Source: Nitrococcus sp. (lineage in GTDB: Bacteria; Pseudomonadota; Gammaproteobacteria; Nitrococcales; Nitrococcaceae). From it: a stretch of 8,442 bases of DNA. The position numbers and the translations under genes are program-made. Under the pieces are notes generated by a model. That model ran no database searches. It was given only the letters and a program-made list of their open reading frames with translations, and was not told the DNA's origin. The stretch is from assembly GCA_030452365.1 (NCBI GenBank), contig JAKDMK010000082.1, forward strand, positions 1 through 8,442. Reading direction: 5' to 3'. The first letter of the stretch is position 1; each line of letters starts with the position of its first letter. Of this stretch, positions 1 through 6,219 are shown one piece after another.

Positions 1-1
1 C

Positions 2-205
2 TGGTCGGCCGCGGCAGAGGAGGCATTCAAACGGCCCATCCGCGAGCAGTACGACGCGCAGGGCCATCCCTACTCCTCGACAGCACGGCTTTGGGACGAC
101 GGAGTGATTGATCCGGTGGATACACGAATGGTGCTGGCGCTTGGCATCTCGGCGGCACTGAATGCACCCATCGAGCCGAGCCGTTTTGGAGTCTTGCGCA
201 TGTAG
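2..205 (+). CDS. liuB: Methylcrotonyl-CoA carboxylase carboxyltransferase (beta) subunit, C-terminal fragment
   Basis: Only the last 67 residues are present; the 5' part lies before the window. The reading frame runs from base 2 to a TAG at 203-205. The tail contains the ending typical of acyl-CoA carboxylase carboxyltransferase subunits: a [21 protein letters not shown] stretch, then [10 protein letters not shown] and a final helix ([12 protein letters not shown]). In this family the segment belongs to the C-terminal crotonase-like carboxyltransferase lobe, which moves CO2 from carboxybiotin to the acyl-CoA. The assignment to methylcrotonyl-CoA rather than propionyl-CoA carboxylase rests mainly on the neighbours: a LiuC-type hydratase, a biotin carboxylase subunit with its own biotin domain, and HMG-CoA lyase follow in the same direction. 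The next gene starts 42 bases after the stop. Confidence 0.93.
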   Translation, partial: WSAAAEEAFKRPIREQYDAQGHPYSSTARLWDDGVIDPVDTRMVLALGISAALNAPIEPSRFGVLRM

Positions 206-226
206 GGGCGGGTTGCAAACCCGCCC
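206..226. repeat. GC-rich palindrome just after the liuB stop codon
   Basis: A perfect 9-bp stem (GGGCGGGTT at 206-214 with AACCCGCCC at 218-226) closes on a 3-base loop. It begins right after the TAG. There is no T-tract behind it, so it is unlikely to be an efficient intrinsic terminator. It sits between two co-directional genes and could stabilise or attenuate the message. Palindromes of this GGGCGGGTTT/AAACCCGCCC kind are scattered through many bacterial genomes as dispersed intergenic repeats; membership in such a family is inference here. Confidence 0.6.
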
Positions 227-247
227 ACGCGCAGCAAGGGGAAGCAA

Positions 248-1030
248 ATGCCGGCTGAGCGGCTAAACATCACGATCGAAGGCGCGGTGGCCCGCATCGC
301 CCTCAACCGCCCGGAAGTGCGCAATGCCTTCGATGACGTGCTCATCGCAGAGCTCACAGCCACCCTGGAGCGCATCGAGCACGACCAGCGAGCGCGGCTC
401 GTGGTTCTGGGCGCAACCGGCGAGTCCTTCTGCGCCGGAGCGGATCTCAATTGGATGCGGCGCATGGCCGGCTACTCCTGGGAGGAGAACTTCACCGATG
501 CCAAGTGCCTCGGCCGGCTCATGCAGACCCTGGATCAGCTCGCACTGCCCACCCTAGCGCGGGTCCAGGGCCCAGCGCTAGGCGGCGGGATCGGGCTGAT
601 CGCCGCCTGCGATATTGCCGTCGCTGCCGATACGGCGTTCTTTGCCTTATCGGAGGTGAAGCTCGGCCTGATCCCCGCGGTGATCAGCCCCTTTGTGTTG
701 AGGGCCGTGGGCGAGCGCGCCGCCCGCCGTTACTTTCTCACCGGCGAGCGCATGACAGCCCATGAGGCCCTGCGCCTCGGCTTGGTCCACGAGGTGGTAT
801 TGGGCAAGCGGCTGGATGAACGCATTGATGAGCTCGCGCAGGCGCTGCTGGCTAATGGGCCACAGGCCGTGCGCGCGGCAAAGCGGCTGATCCGCGCGCC
901 GGGGCGCGAGGCGATCGATGCCGCCTTGATCGAGGAGATGGCCCGACGAACCGCCGAGCAGCGCGCAAGCCCCGAGGGCCAGGAAGGCGTGGCCGCCTTC
1001 CTGGCGAAGCGCAAGCCGAACTGGAATTAA
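248..1030 (+). CDS. liuC: Methylglutaconyl-CoA hydratase (enoyl-CoA hydratase/isomerase family)
   Basis: A 260-residue crotonase-fold protein of normal family length. It is expected to hydrate 3-methylglutaconyl-CoA to HMG-CoA in cytoplasmic leucine breakdown. The two oxyanion-hole segments are visible: SFCAGADL (residues 60-67) and ALGGGIGL (110-117). The crotonase signature continues to CDIAVAADTAFFALSEVKLG. Glu136, in the SEVKLGLIP motif, matches the second catalytic glutamate of enoyl-CoA hydratases. The position of the first (Glu144 of rat mitochondrial hydratase) is Gly116 here; as I recall, Pseudomonas LiuC shows the same change. The stretch LIPAVISPFVLRAVGERAAR (141-160) also resembles that subgroup. 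The ATG has an AAGGGGA ribosome site at 236-242. Placement between the two carboxylase subunits is the standard liu order. A carboxygeranoyl-CoA hydratase role (AtuE-like) is less likely given the HMG-CoA lyase downstream. Confidence 0.9.
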   Translation: MPAERLNITIEGAVARIALNRPEVRNAFDDVLIAELTATLERIEHDQRARLVVLGATGESFCAGADLNWMRRMAGYSWEENFTDAKCLGRLMQTLDQLALPTLARVQGPALGGGIGLIAACDIAVAADTAFFALSEVKLGLIPAVISPFVLRAVGERAARRYFLTGERMTAHEALRLGLVHEVVLGKRLDERIDELAQALLANGPQAVRAAKRLIRAPGREAIDAALIEEMARRTAEQRASPEGQEGVAAFLAKRKPNWN

Positions 1031-1127
1031 CCCGCCACGCGGAAGCTCGCGCCGGCCACTTGGCAGGCGATCGCCCAGGGGCAGATGCCAACGCGGTCAC
1101 ATCGACGAGGCCACCGAGAATACGAGT

Positions 1128-3134
1128 GTGTTCGAGAAGATTCTGATTGCCAATCGCGGCGAGATCGCCTGCCGGGTAGCTCGGACCTGCCGCCAGTTGA
1201 GCATCCATACAGCGGCCGTCTACTCCGAGGCCGATAGCGGGGCGCTGCATACCGCGTTGTGCGACGAAGCCTGGCTGCTCGGGCCGGCGCCTGCCCGAGA
1301 CAGTTACCTGCGCGGTGACCGGATATTGGAGATTGCGCAGGCCTGCGGCGCCGAGGCCATTCATCCGGGCTACGGCTTCCTGGCCGAGAACGCCGGCTTC
1401 GCCCAAGCCTGCGATGCAGCGGGCCTGATCTTCATCGGCCCGCCCGCCGCGGCCATCGCCGCCATGGGCTCAAAGAGCGCGGCCAAGCGCATCATGAGTG
1501 AAGCGGGTGTACCGCTCGTGCCCGGCTACCACGGCGAAGAGCAGGATCCACAAATCCTGGCGCAGACCGCCAACGAAATCGGCTATCCCCTATTGATCAA
1601 GCCAACGGCTGGGGGCGGCGGTAAGGGCATGCGCCGGGTCGATGAGGCCGTGGAATTCACCGAGGCGCTCGCCTCAGCAAAGCGTGAAGCGGCTGCGAGC
1701 TTTGGCGACGACCGGGTATTAATCGAGAAATACATCCTCGATCCGCGCCATATCGAGATTCAGGTGTTCGCCGATCGCCACGGTGCGGTGGTCTATCTCT
1801 TCGAGCGGGACTGCTCGGTGCAGCGCCGCTACCAGAAAGTGCTCGAGGAAGCCCCGGCGCCCTGGGTAAGCGAGGCCCTACGGCGGGAAATGGGACAGGC
1901 GGCGGCCCGGGCCGCGCATGCCATCGGCTATGTCGGGGCCGGCACGGTCGAGTTCATCGTCGATCCCGAAGGTGAGTTCTATTTCATGGAGATGAACACC
2001 CGGCTGCAGGTCGAGCATCCGGTCACCGAAATGGTCACCGGCTTGGACCTGGTGGAATGGCAGCTTCGGGTCGCGGCGGGCGAACAGTTGCCATTGTCAC
2101 AAGGCGAGCTCGCCCTGCGGGGCCACGCTATCGAGGCGCGGATTTATGCCGAGCAGCCGCACAACGATTTCCTGCCGGCGCCGGGGCGGCTGGATCATCT
2201 GCGCACGCCACAGGCAGGACCTCACGTACGCATCGATACAGGCGTGCGGGCAGGAGATACGATTACCATCCACTACGACCCGATGATCGCCAAGCTGACC
2301 GTCTGGGATCGGGACCGCGCCAGCGCTCTGCGCCGCCTGCGCCATGCGTTGGCCGAGTTCCAGGTTGCGGGCGCGAGCACCAACCTCGGCTTCCTGCAGC
2401 GGCTCGCCGGCCACCCGGCGTTCGCCGCCGGCGAGATCGACACCGGCTTCATCGAACGCTTTCGGGAGAGCCTGATTCCCGCGCCGAGCCGAGCCCCCGA
2501 TCAGGTGCTCGCAATGGCTTGCCTGGCGGTGCTGCTTCGCAACGCCGAGTTGGCCCGCAAGCGCGCGGCGGCATCCAGCGATCCGTACTCGCCCTGGCAT
2601 CTAACCAACGCTTGGGTGCTCAACGATGACAGCCACCAGATGCTGCATTTTCGTGATGAGGCTGGCGATATCGCCGTCACCGCGCTGTACCGCCCCGGAC
2701 ACTACCTGCTGGAGCTGCCTGGCGGCAAGCTCCGAGTCTGCGGCGAGCGCGAGGGCGACACCGACATCCGCGCGGATCTGCAAGGGCTGCGCGTTACGGC
2801 CACGGTAATCCAGCGAGAGGCCGAGCTGATCGTGCTCTGGCAAGGGCTCAGCTATCATCTGCATTTGCATGACCCGCTCACGGTCGGGATGGAAGATGAG
2901 ATTCGCGAGGGCAGTCTCAAGGCTCCAATGCCGGGCACCGTGGCCCAGGTCTTGGTAGCTCCCGGAGACGAAGTCAGCGCGGGCCAGCCAGTCATGGTGC
3001 TGGAAGCCATGAAAATGGAGTACATCATCAAGGCGAGCGCAGACGGGGTGGTGGAGGCCATCCACTATCAAGCGGGCGAGCAGGTGTCGGAGGGTACGGA
3101 GTTGCTCGCCATCTCCAATAACGGGCGGGCCTAA
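1128..3134 (+). CDS. liuD: Methylcrotonyl-CoA carboxylase biotin carboxylase/biotin carrier (alpha) subunit
   Basis: A 668-residue protein, the usual size for this subunit. It carboxylates its own biotin using ATP and bicarbonate, then hands the carboxyl group to the LiuB subunit. Domains in order: biotin carboxylase N-domain from residue 1 (KILIANRGEIACRV); ATP-grasp domain with the glycine-rich loop GGGGKGM (162-168), Lys237 in RRYQKVLEE, and the EMNTRLQVEHPVTE active-site block with Glu288 and Arg292; biotin carboxylase C-domain (about 334-440); a linker that contacts the beta subunit; and a biotinyl domain at the C-terminus with the AMKM motif and Lys629 as the biotin site. The start is a GTG at 1128, because the N-terminal motif begins immediately there and no in-frame ATG or GTG with a ribosome site lies upstream. 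The ribosome site is poor. The 97 bases between liuC and this start hold no gene that I can see. Confidence 0.95.
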   Translation: MFEKILIANRGEIACRVARTCRQLSIHTAAVYSEADSGALHTALCDEAWLLGPAPARDSYLRGDRILEIAQACGAEAIHPGYGFLAENAGFAQACDAAGLIFIGPPAAAIAAMGSKSAAKRIMSEAGVPLVPGYHGEEQDPQILAQTANEIGYPLLIKPTAGGGGKGMRRVDEAVEFTEALASAKREAAASFGDDRVLIEKYILDPRHIEIQVFADRHGAVVYLFERDCSVQRRYQKVLEEAPAPWVSEALRREMGQAAARAAHAIGYVGAGTVEFIVDPEGEFYFMEMNTRLQVEHPVTEMVTGLDLVEWQLRVAAGEQLPLSQGELALRGHAIEARIYAEQPHNDFLPAPGRLDHLRTPQAGPHVRIDTGVRAGDTITIHYDPMIAKLTVWDRDRASALRRLRHALAEFQVAGASTNLGFLQRLAGHPAFAAGEIDTGFIERFRESLIPAPSRAPDQVLAMACLAVLLRNAELARKRAAASSDPYSPWHLTNAWVLNDDSHQMLHFRDEAGDIAVTALYRPGHYLLELPGGKLRVCGEREGDTDIRADLQGLRVTATVIQREAELIVLWQGLSYHLHLHDPLTVGMEDEIREGSLKAPMPGTVAQVLVAPGDEVSAGQPVMVLEAMKMEYIIKASADGVVEAIHYQAGEQVSEGTELLAISNNGRA

Positions 3135-3142
3135 GACCCGCC
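3124..3142. repeat. GC-rich hairpin spanning the liuD stop codon
   Basis: GGCGGG (3124-3129) can pair with CCCGCC (3137-3142), and the TAA stop (3132-3134) lies in the 7-base loop. The sequence resembles a decayed form of the palindrome that follows liuB. A further GC-rich, partly self-complementary stretch follows at about 3147-3171. No T-run follows, so I do not call a terminator. The GC-rich 60 bases between liuD and liuE hold nothing else recognisable apart from the liuE ribosome site. Confidence 0.35.
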
Positions 3143-3194
3143 GCTATGGGCGGTTTGGCCCGGCCCTATACACGCCCCCGGTAAGAGGTCAACA

Positions 3195-4097
3195 ATGGCA
3201 CTGCCCGACAAGGTAAAGATTGTCGAAGTCGGGCCACGTGATGGTCTGCAAAACGAGCAGCGCAGTGTTCCCGCCGAGGTCAGGATCGAGCTGATCGAGC
3301 GGCTCGCGGACGCCGGATTGCCGGTGGTGGAAGCCGGCGCTTTTGTCTCCCCGCGCTGGGTTCCGCAAATGCGCGCGAGCGGCGAGGTTGTGGCCGGTGT
3401 CCGGCGCAAGGCCGGCGTCAGCTACCCCGTGCTGGTTCCCAACATGCAGGGTTTGGAGGCGGCCCTGGCGGCCGGCGCCGAAGAGATCGCCGTGTTCGGT
3501 GCCGCCTCGGAGCGCTTTTCGCGGAAGAACATCAACTGCTCCATCGATGAGAGCCTGGCACGCTTCGCACCGGTGGTGAGAGCCGCCCGGGACCAGGGTA
3601 TTCGAGCACGCGGCTATGTCTCCTGCGCGCTTGGCTGTCCCTACGAGGGCGAGATCGCGCCGCGGGCGGTCGCGCATGTTGCGGCCGAGCTCTACGCCAT
3701 GGGCTGCTATGAAATCTCCTTGGGCGATACCATCGGCGTCGGCACGCCGCTCAAGGCGCAGCGCTTGGTGGAGACGGTCGCGCGCGAGGTCCCGCTAGCG
3801 CACCTCGCCGCGCATTTTCATGACACCTATGGCCAGGCGCTCGCCAATCTGTTCGCCGTGCTGCAACTCGGGTTGGCCAATATCGACAGCGCGGTCGCCG
3901 GCCTCGGCGGCTGCCCCTATGCTGCGGGCGCGAGCGGCAATGTCGCCACCGAAGACGTGATCTATCTGCTCAATGGGCTCGGCATAGCGAGCGGGGTCGA
4001 TCTGGAGCACCTCGCCGCCACTGGCCGCTGGATCTGCGAGCGCCTCGGCCGCCAACCCAGTTCGAAGGTGGCGCAGGCCCTAGCGGTGCGATCCTAA
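3195..4097 (+). CDS. liuE: Hydroxymethylglutaryl-CoA lyase
   Basis: A 300-residue TIM-barrel protein of standard length. It cleaves HMG-CoA to acetyl-CoA and acetoacetate, the last step of the pathway encoded here. The N-terminal signature EVGPRDGLQNE (11-21) carries the active-site Arg15 and Asp16. The metal-ligand motif HFHDTYGQ supplies His207 and His209, and Asn249 follows in GASGNVATED. The conserved catalytic cysteine is Cys240 in GLGGCPYAAGASGN. There is no N-terminal targeting extension, so the enzyme is cytoplasmic. The ATG is preceded by AAGAGGT at 3183-3189 with a 5-base spacer. The gene starts 60 bases after liuD and is the last liu gene; a longer, less GC-rich spacer follows. The symbols hmgL and mvaB are also used for this enzyme. 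Confidence 0.96.
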   Translation: MALPDKVKIVEVGPRDGLQNEQRSVPAEVRIELIERLADAGLPVVEAGAFVSPRWVPQMRASGEVVAGVRRKAGVSYPVLVPNMQGLEAALAAGAEEIAVFGAASERFSRKNINCSIDESLARFAPVVRAARDQGIRARGYVSCALGCPYEGEIAPRAVAHVAAELYAMGCYEISLGDTIGVGTPLKAQRLVETVAREVPLAHLAAHFHDTYGQALANLFAVLQLGLANIDSAVAGLGGCPYAAGASGNVATEDVIYLLNGLGIASGVDLEHLAATGRWICERLGRQPSSKVAQALAVRS

Positions 4098-4213
4098 ACT
4101 ATCTCATAACCCATTTTCGGTTCACTATAGCGCCACTGGTCGATGTGCATGATTGCCGATAAAATCACGGTCTAGCAGGTATGTTTCCTGTTCAATCGTA
4201 ACTACTCACCCCT

Positions 4214-4249
4214 CGTCATCCTGCGCGCAGCGAAGCTGCGTCGCAGGAT
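4214..4249. repeat. Intergenic palindromic repeat, unit 1 (CGTCATCCTGCG type)
   Basis: The unit begins CGTCAT and folds into a long hairpin: ATCCTGCG (4218-4225) pairs with CGCAGGAT (4242-4249), and inside it CGCAGC (4226-4231) pairs with GCTGCG (4235-4240) around a 3-base GAA loop, leaving one bulged T at 4241. It is related to unit 2 and lies in the opposite orientation. Such REP/MITE-like units between operons often arise by dispersal and may affect mRNA ends; that role is inferred. Confidence 0.75.
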
Positions 4250-4260
4250 CCAGGGACAAG

Positions 4261-4299
4261 ATTCTGCGACTCCGCCTTACGGCTCCGCGCAGAATGACG
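4261..4299. repeat. Intergenic palindromic repeat, unit 2 (inverted relative to unit 1)
   Basis: ATTCTGCG (4261-4268) pairs with CGCAGAAT (4288-4295), and the outer ATGACG end (4294-4299) is the exact reverse complement of the CGTCAT start of unit 1. Read on the minus strand, it shares the order of blocks with unit 1 (CGTCATYCTGCGCG, a GC-rich centre, then GTCGCAGRAT). Its inner stem is less perfect than that of unit 1. The two units are separated by about 11 bases and form a tail-to-tail pair. Confidence 0.75.
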
Positions 4300-4419
4300 G
4301 TACAGAAAAGGTATTCCGCGCGGAAGGGGGTGATCAGTTACGTTCAATCTACTAATTTCCTCCATTTCAGCCGGCAGTGCCGATATCCACAACTAGTGCA
4401 GACGCCACGAGAGCACGGA

Positions 4420-4818
4420 ATGACCGAATACTTTGAACGCGTAAAACAGTACGTGGCCGATCTCGGCTATGTCATCGAGCGCGAGCTGCCGGAGGAACAA
4501 CTCATCCGCATCAGCGATGATGCCTCCGGTATTCAGGGGCTGCTGATCGACTGCGAGGACGAACTCCTGGTGCTTGAGCAGTTCATCCTAGAGCTCGCGC
4601 GCCCGGATGCCGCCACCCTCACCCGGTTGCTGCAGATCAACCGTGAATTGGTCCACGGCGCACTGGCACTGGACGAGGGCGGTCGGCGGCTGATCTTCCG
4701 CGATACATTGCAGCTTGAGAATCTGGATCTCAATGAGCTGGAGGCCTCCATTAAGTCGGTCAGCCTCATGCTGGCCGAGCACGCCGACGAGTTCATTCGC
4801 ATTGCCAGCACCGCGTAA
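4420..4818 (+). CDS. YbjN/CesT-like (type III chaperone fold) protein
   Basis: A 132-residue soluble, acidic protein without signal peptide or membrane segment. The pattern is an N-terminal helix (about 3-15), a short beta section (26-55, with GIQGLLIDCEDELLVLEQFI), a helix near 63-76, a beta strand pair with HGALALDEGGRRLIFRDTL (79-97) and a long C-terminal helix (104-129). This matches the small alpha/beta fold of the YbjN and CesT/Tir-chaperone-like families, whose members bind partner proteins. The first start that makes sense is the ATG at 4420, because homology-like sequence begins there; its ribosome site is weak. The stop codon lies within the ribosome site of the PspA gene, so the two are probably translationally coupled, and PspA is a plausible partner. 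It occupies the position that yjfI has before yjfJ in E. coli, but I do not see clear YjfI (DUF2170) features. Confidence 0.72.
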   Translation: MTEYFERVKQYVADLGYVIERELPEEQLIRISDDASGIQGLLIDCEDELLVLEQFILELARPDAATLTRLLQINRELVHGALALDEGGRRLIFRDTLQLENLDLNELEASIKSVSLMLAEHADEFIRIASTA

Positions 4819-4822
4819 GGAG
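4817..4822 (+). promoter_or_regulatory. Ribosome binding site of the PspA-like gene, overlapping the preceding stop codon
   Basis: AAGGAG at 4817-4822 shares two bases with the TAA stop (4816-4818) of the upstream gene. It is 8 bases from the ATG at 4831 and 11 bases from a second ATG at 4834, which favours the first. The overlap means that ribosomes finishing the upstream gene are delivered to this site. Confidence 0.65.
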
Positions 4823-4830
4823 ACAAATCG

Positions 4831-5550
4831 ATGATGAACCTATTCCGGCGCCTGCTAAAACTTAGTGAGTCCGAGGCGCACTCGATGGTCGACCGCTTGG
4901 AAGACCCGGTCCGCATGAGCGAGCAAGCCATCCGCGACCTGCGCGAGGAGCTGCGCAAAGCCATGGAGGCCCTGGCAGAGGTCAAGGCCATCACCATCCG
5001 CAGCCGCCGCGAGCAAACTCAGGCCCGGCAGGCGGCCACCGATTACGAGCATAAGGCCGTCCTGCTGCTGGAGAAGGCCGAGCGCGGCGAGCTCGAGGCG
5101 ACCGAGGCCGATCGCCTCGCTACCGAGTCGCTGCAGCGCAAGGGCGAACATGCCAAGCGCGCGGGCGAACTCGCCGCCGAGGTAGAGAAGTACGAGCGCA
5201 TGACAGCGGATCTGGAGCACAAGGTCCGCGATATCCGCCATCGCATCGACCAGTGGGAGAATGAGCTGCGCACCCTTAAGGCGCGTGCCCGCGTCAGCAG
5301 TGCCACCAAAAAACTCAACCGCGAGCTTGCCGACATCGATACCACGAGCACCGTCTCCACCCTGCAGCGGATGAAGGAGAAAGTGGCGCAGGAGGAGGCC
5401 ATGGCCGAGGCGTACGGCCAGGTCGCCGCCGTTCCGCGCTCTGTCGATCGTGAGATCGACTCCGCCCTCGGCAGCGCCACGGCAAGCTCCGATGTCGGAG
5501 GCGACCTAGCGGCGCTCAAGGCACGGCTCGCGAACAAAAACAGTAAGTAA
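4831..5550 (+). CDS. PspA/IM30 family protein (YjfJ-like)
   Basis: A 239-residue protein, close to E. coli PspA and YjfJ in size. It starts with a short amphipathic helix (NLFRRLLKL, residues 3-11), which in this family inserts into stressed membranes. Then comes the conserved LEDPVRMSEQAIRDLREEL block (about 23-41) and a long, charge-rich coiled coil to about residue 165. Family members form ESCRT-III-like oligomers on the cytoplasmic face of the inner membrane. The C-terminal region, with TSTVSTLQRMKEKVAQEEA (about 171-189) and a final LAALKARLANK, looks more like YjfJ than classical PspA of the pspABC operon. There is no pspF, pspB or pspC nearby, so sigma-54 regulation by PspF is not indicated. 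The gene follows the YbjN-like gene by 12 bases and is followed by a DUF4178-like gene after 27 bases, so it is likely the peripheral membrane component of this cluster. Confidence 0.9.
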   Translation: MMNLFRRLLKLSESEAHSMVDRLEDPVRMSEQAIRDLREELRKAMEALAEVKAITIRSRREQTQARQAATDYEHKAVLLLEKAERGELEATEADRLATESLQRKGEHAKRAGELAAEVEKYERMTADLEHKVRDIRHRIDQWENELRTLKARARVSSATKKLNRELADIDTTSTVSTLQRMKEKVAQEEAMAEAYGQVAAVPRSVDREIDSALGSATASSDVGGDLAALKARLANKNSK

Positions 5551-5564
5551 ACAACCGCCCCGGG

Positions 5565-5573
5565 AAAGGAGGT
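5565..5573 (+). promoter_or_regulatory. Strong ribosome binding site that fixes the start of the DUF4178-like gene
   Basis: AAAGGAGGT at 5565-5573 is a near-perfect anti-16S match. It lies 4 bases before the ATG at 5578. An in-frame GTG at 5572 overlaps this site itself, so translation must begin at 5578. Confidence 0.85.
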
Positions 5574-5577
5574 GCCC

Positions 5578-6219
5578 ATGACCGAGATTATAGTCATCGT
5601 CTGTCTGGGCGCGCTTGCCTGGCTCGGCTACGTCTTCTACCGCAACCGTGGGCCGGCGTCCAAAACCGGCGCCGCGGCTAGCGCACCGCCCGGCATCGAG
5701 GATGTCCGGCCAGGCGCCGTAATCTCCCTGAGCCGGGTCGGCCCGGAGCTAAAGGACTTCGATATACGCATCATCGCCCGCCACCGCTATCGCGAGGGTG
5801 GCTTCGAATGGACCGAGCTCGAAGGCGAGGCCGCCGACGGCCCGGTGTGGATCGAGGTGGAACGCGACGACGAGCTCTCGGTATCTATCGCTCTGCGCCG
5901 CCTCGAACTTGCAGACGTTGGGCTCGATCCGGCCGCGCTTGATGCCTTCGTGAAGGCGGATGAGGGCCGCATCGAGGCGGACGGTGGCCCTTATGAGTAC
6001 GAGGATCACGGCCGCGCCGAGTTCTTGCGCAACGGCGACCCGGCCCGCGCCGAGCCAGTCGCCTACTGGGACTTCGAGAGCGCGGACGCTCGGCGCTACC
6101 TCAGCGTGGAGCGCTGGAGCGCGGACGATTATCAGGTCCACCTAAGCGAGGCCCTCTCGCCGGGACAGATCGAGGTCTTCAGCCGAGGCGAAGGAGAAGA
6201 AGCGCATGAGTTTCGCTGA
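5578..6219 (+). CDS. Membrane-anchored DUF4178-like protein
   Basis: 213 residues from the ATG at 5578. A single hydrophobic helix (about 3-20) followed by YRNRG suggests an N-terminal anchor with the bulk in the cytoplasm, by the positive-inside rule. An Ala/Pro-rich linker follows. The main domain (about 45-202) has the features I associate with DUF4178: an opening IEDVRPGAVISLSRVG, then FEWTELEGEAADGPVWIEVE (76-95) with a W-E-x-L pattern and a WIEVE strand, and a later GRAEFLRNG ... VAYWDFES ... RYLSVERWSADDYQVHLSEAL block. It is acidic and strand-rich. In other genomes DUF4178 proteins sit beside PspA, DUF350 and spermidine-synthase-like genes, as here; their molecular function is unknown. 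The position corresponds to yjfK in the E. coli yjfIJKL set, though YjfK belongs to a different family (DUF2491). The 3' end overlaps the next gene by 14 bases. Confidence 0.72.
   Translation: MTEIIVIVCLGALAWLGYVFYRNRGPASKTGAAASAPPGIEDVRPGAVISLSRVGPELKDFDIRIIARHRYREGGFEWTELEGEAADGPVWIEVERDDELSVSIALRRLELADVGLDPAALDAFVKADEGRIEADGGPYEYEDHGRAEFLRNGDPARAEPVAYWDFESADARRYLSVERWSADDYQVHLSEALSPGQIEVFSRGEGEEAHEFR

Larger units (their letters stand above)
4098..4419. other. Non-coding spacer between the liu operon and the PspA-type cluster
   Basis: This 322-base stretch has no credible gene. One frame stays open through it from 4153, but the translation is Ser/Arg-rich, crosses the hairpin repeats and resembles no family, so it is treated as read-through noise. 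The outer parts (about 4098-4210 and 4300-4370) are clearly less GC-rich than the genes. It must carry the end of the liu transcript and the promoter of the downstream cluster, but no convincing -35/-10 pair, sigma-54 -24/-12 pair or T-tailed terminator was found by eye. The only clear structure is the pair of palindromic units at 4214-4299. Confidence 0.7.

Noticed and set aside
1031..1127. Small gene or upstream start between liuC and liuD
   Set aside because: The only ATG (1085) is out of frame with liuD, and no in-frame start or coding-like stretch was found.
4214..4299. Intrinsic terminator or CRISPR-like repeat
   Set aside because: The hairpins have no T-tract behind them, and there are only two diverged, inverted units with no regular spacers.
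4153..4419. N-terminal extension of the YbjN-like gene starting at 4153
   Set aside because: The extra 89 codons run through the palindromic repeats, give a Ser/Arg-rich sequence unlike any family, and the domain-like sequence begins at the ATG at 4420.
4300..4419. Sigma-54 or sigma-70 promoter before the PspA-type cluster
   Set aside because: A TACTAAT stretch at 4350-4356 and GG at 4373-4374 were examined, but neither has a properly spaced partner element, so no promoter is called.
5572..5577. GTG at 5572 as start of the DUF4178-like gene
   Set aside because: It lies inside the strong AAAGGAGGT ribosome site, which serves the ATG at 5578.
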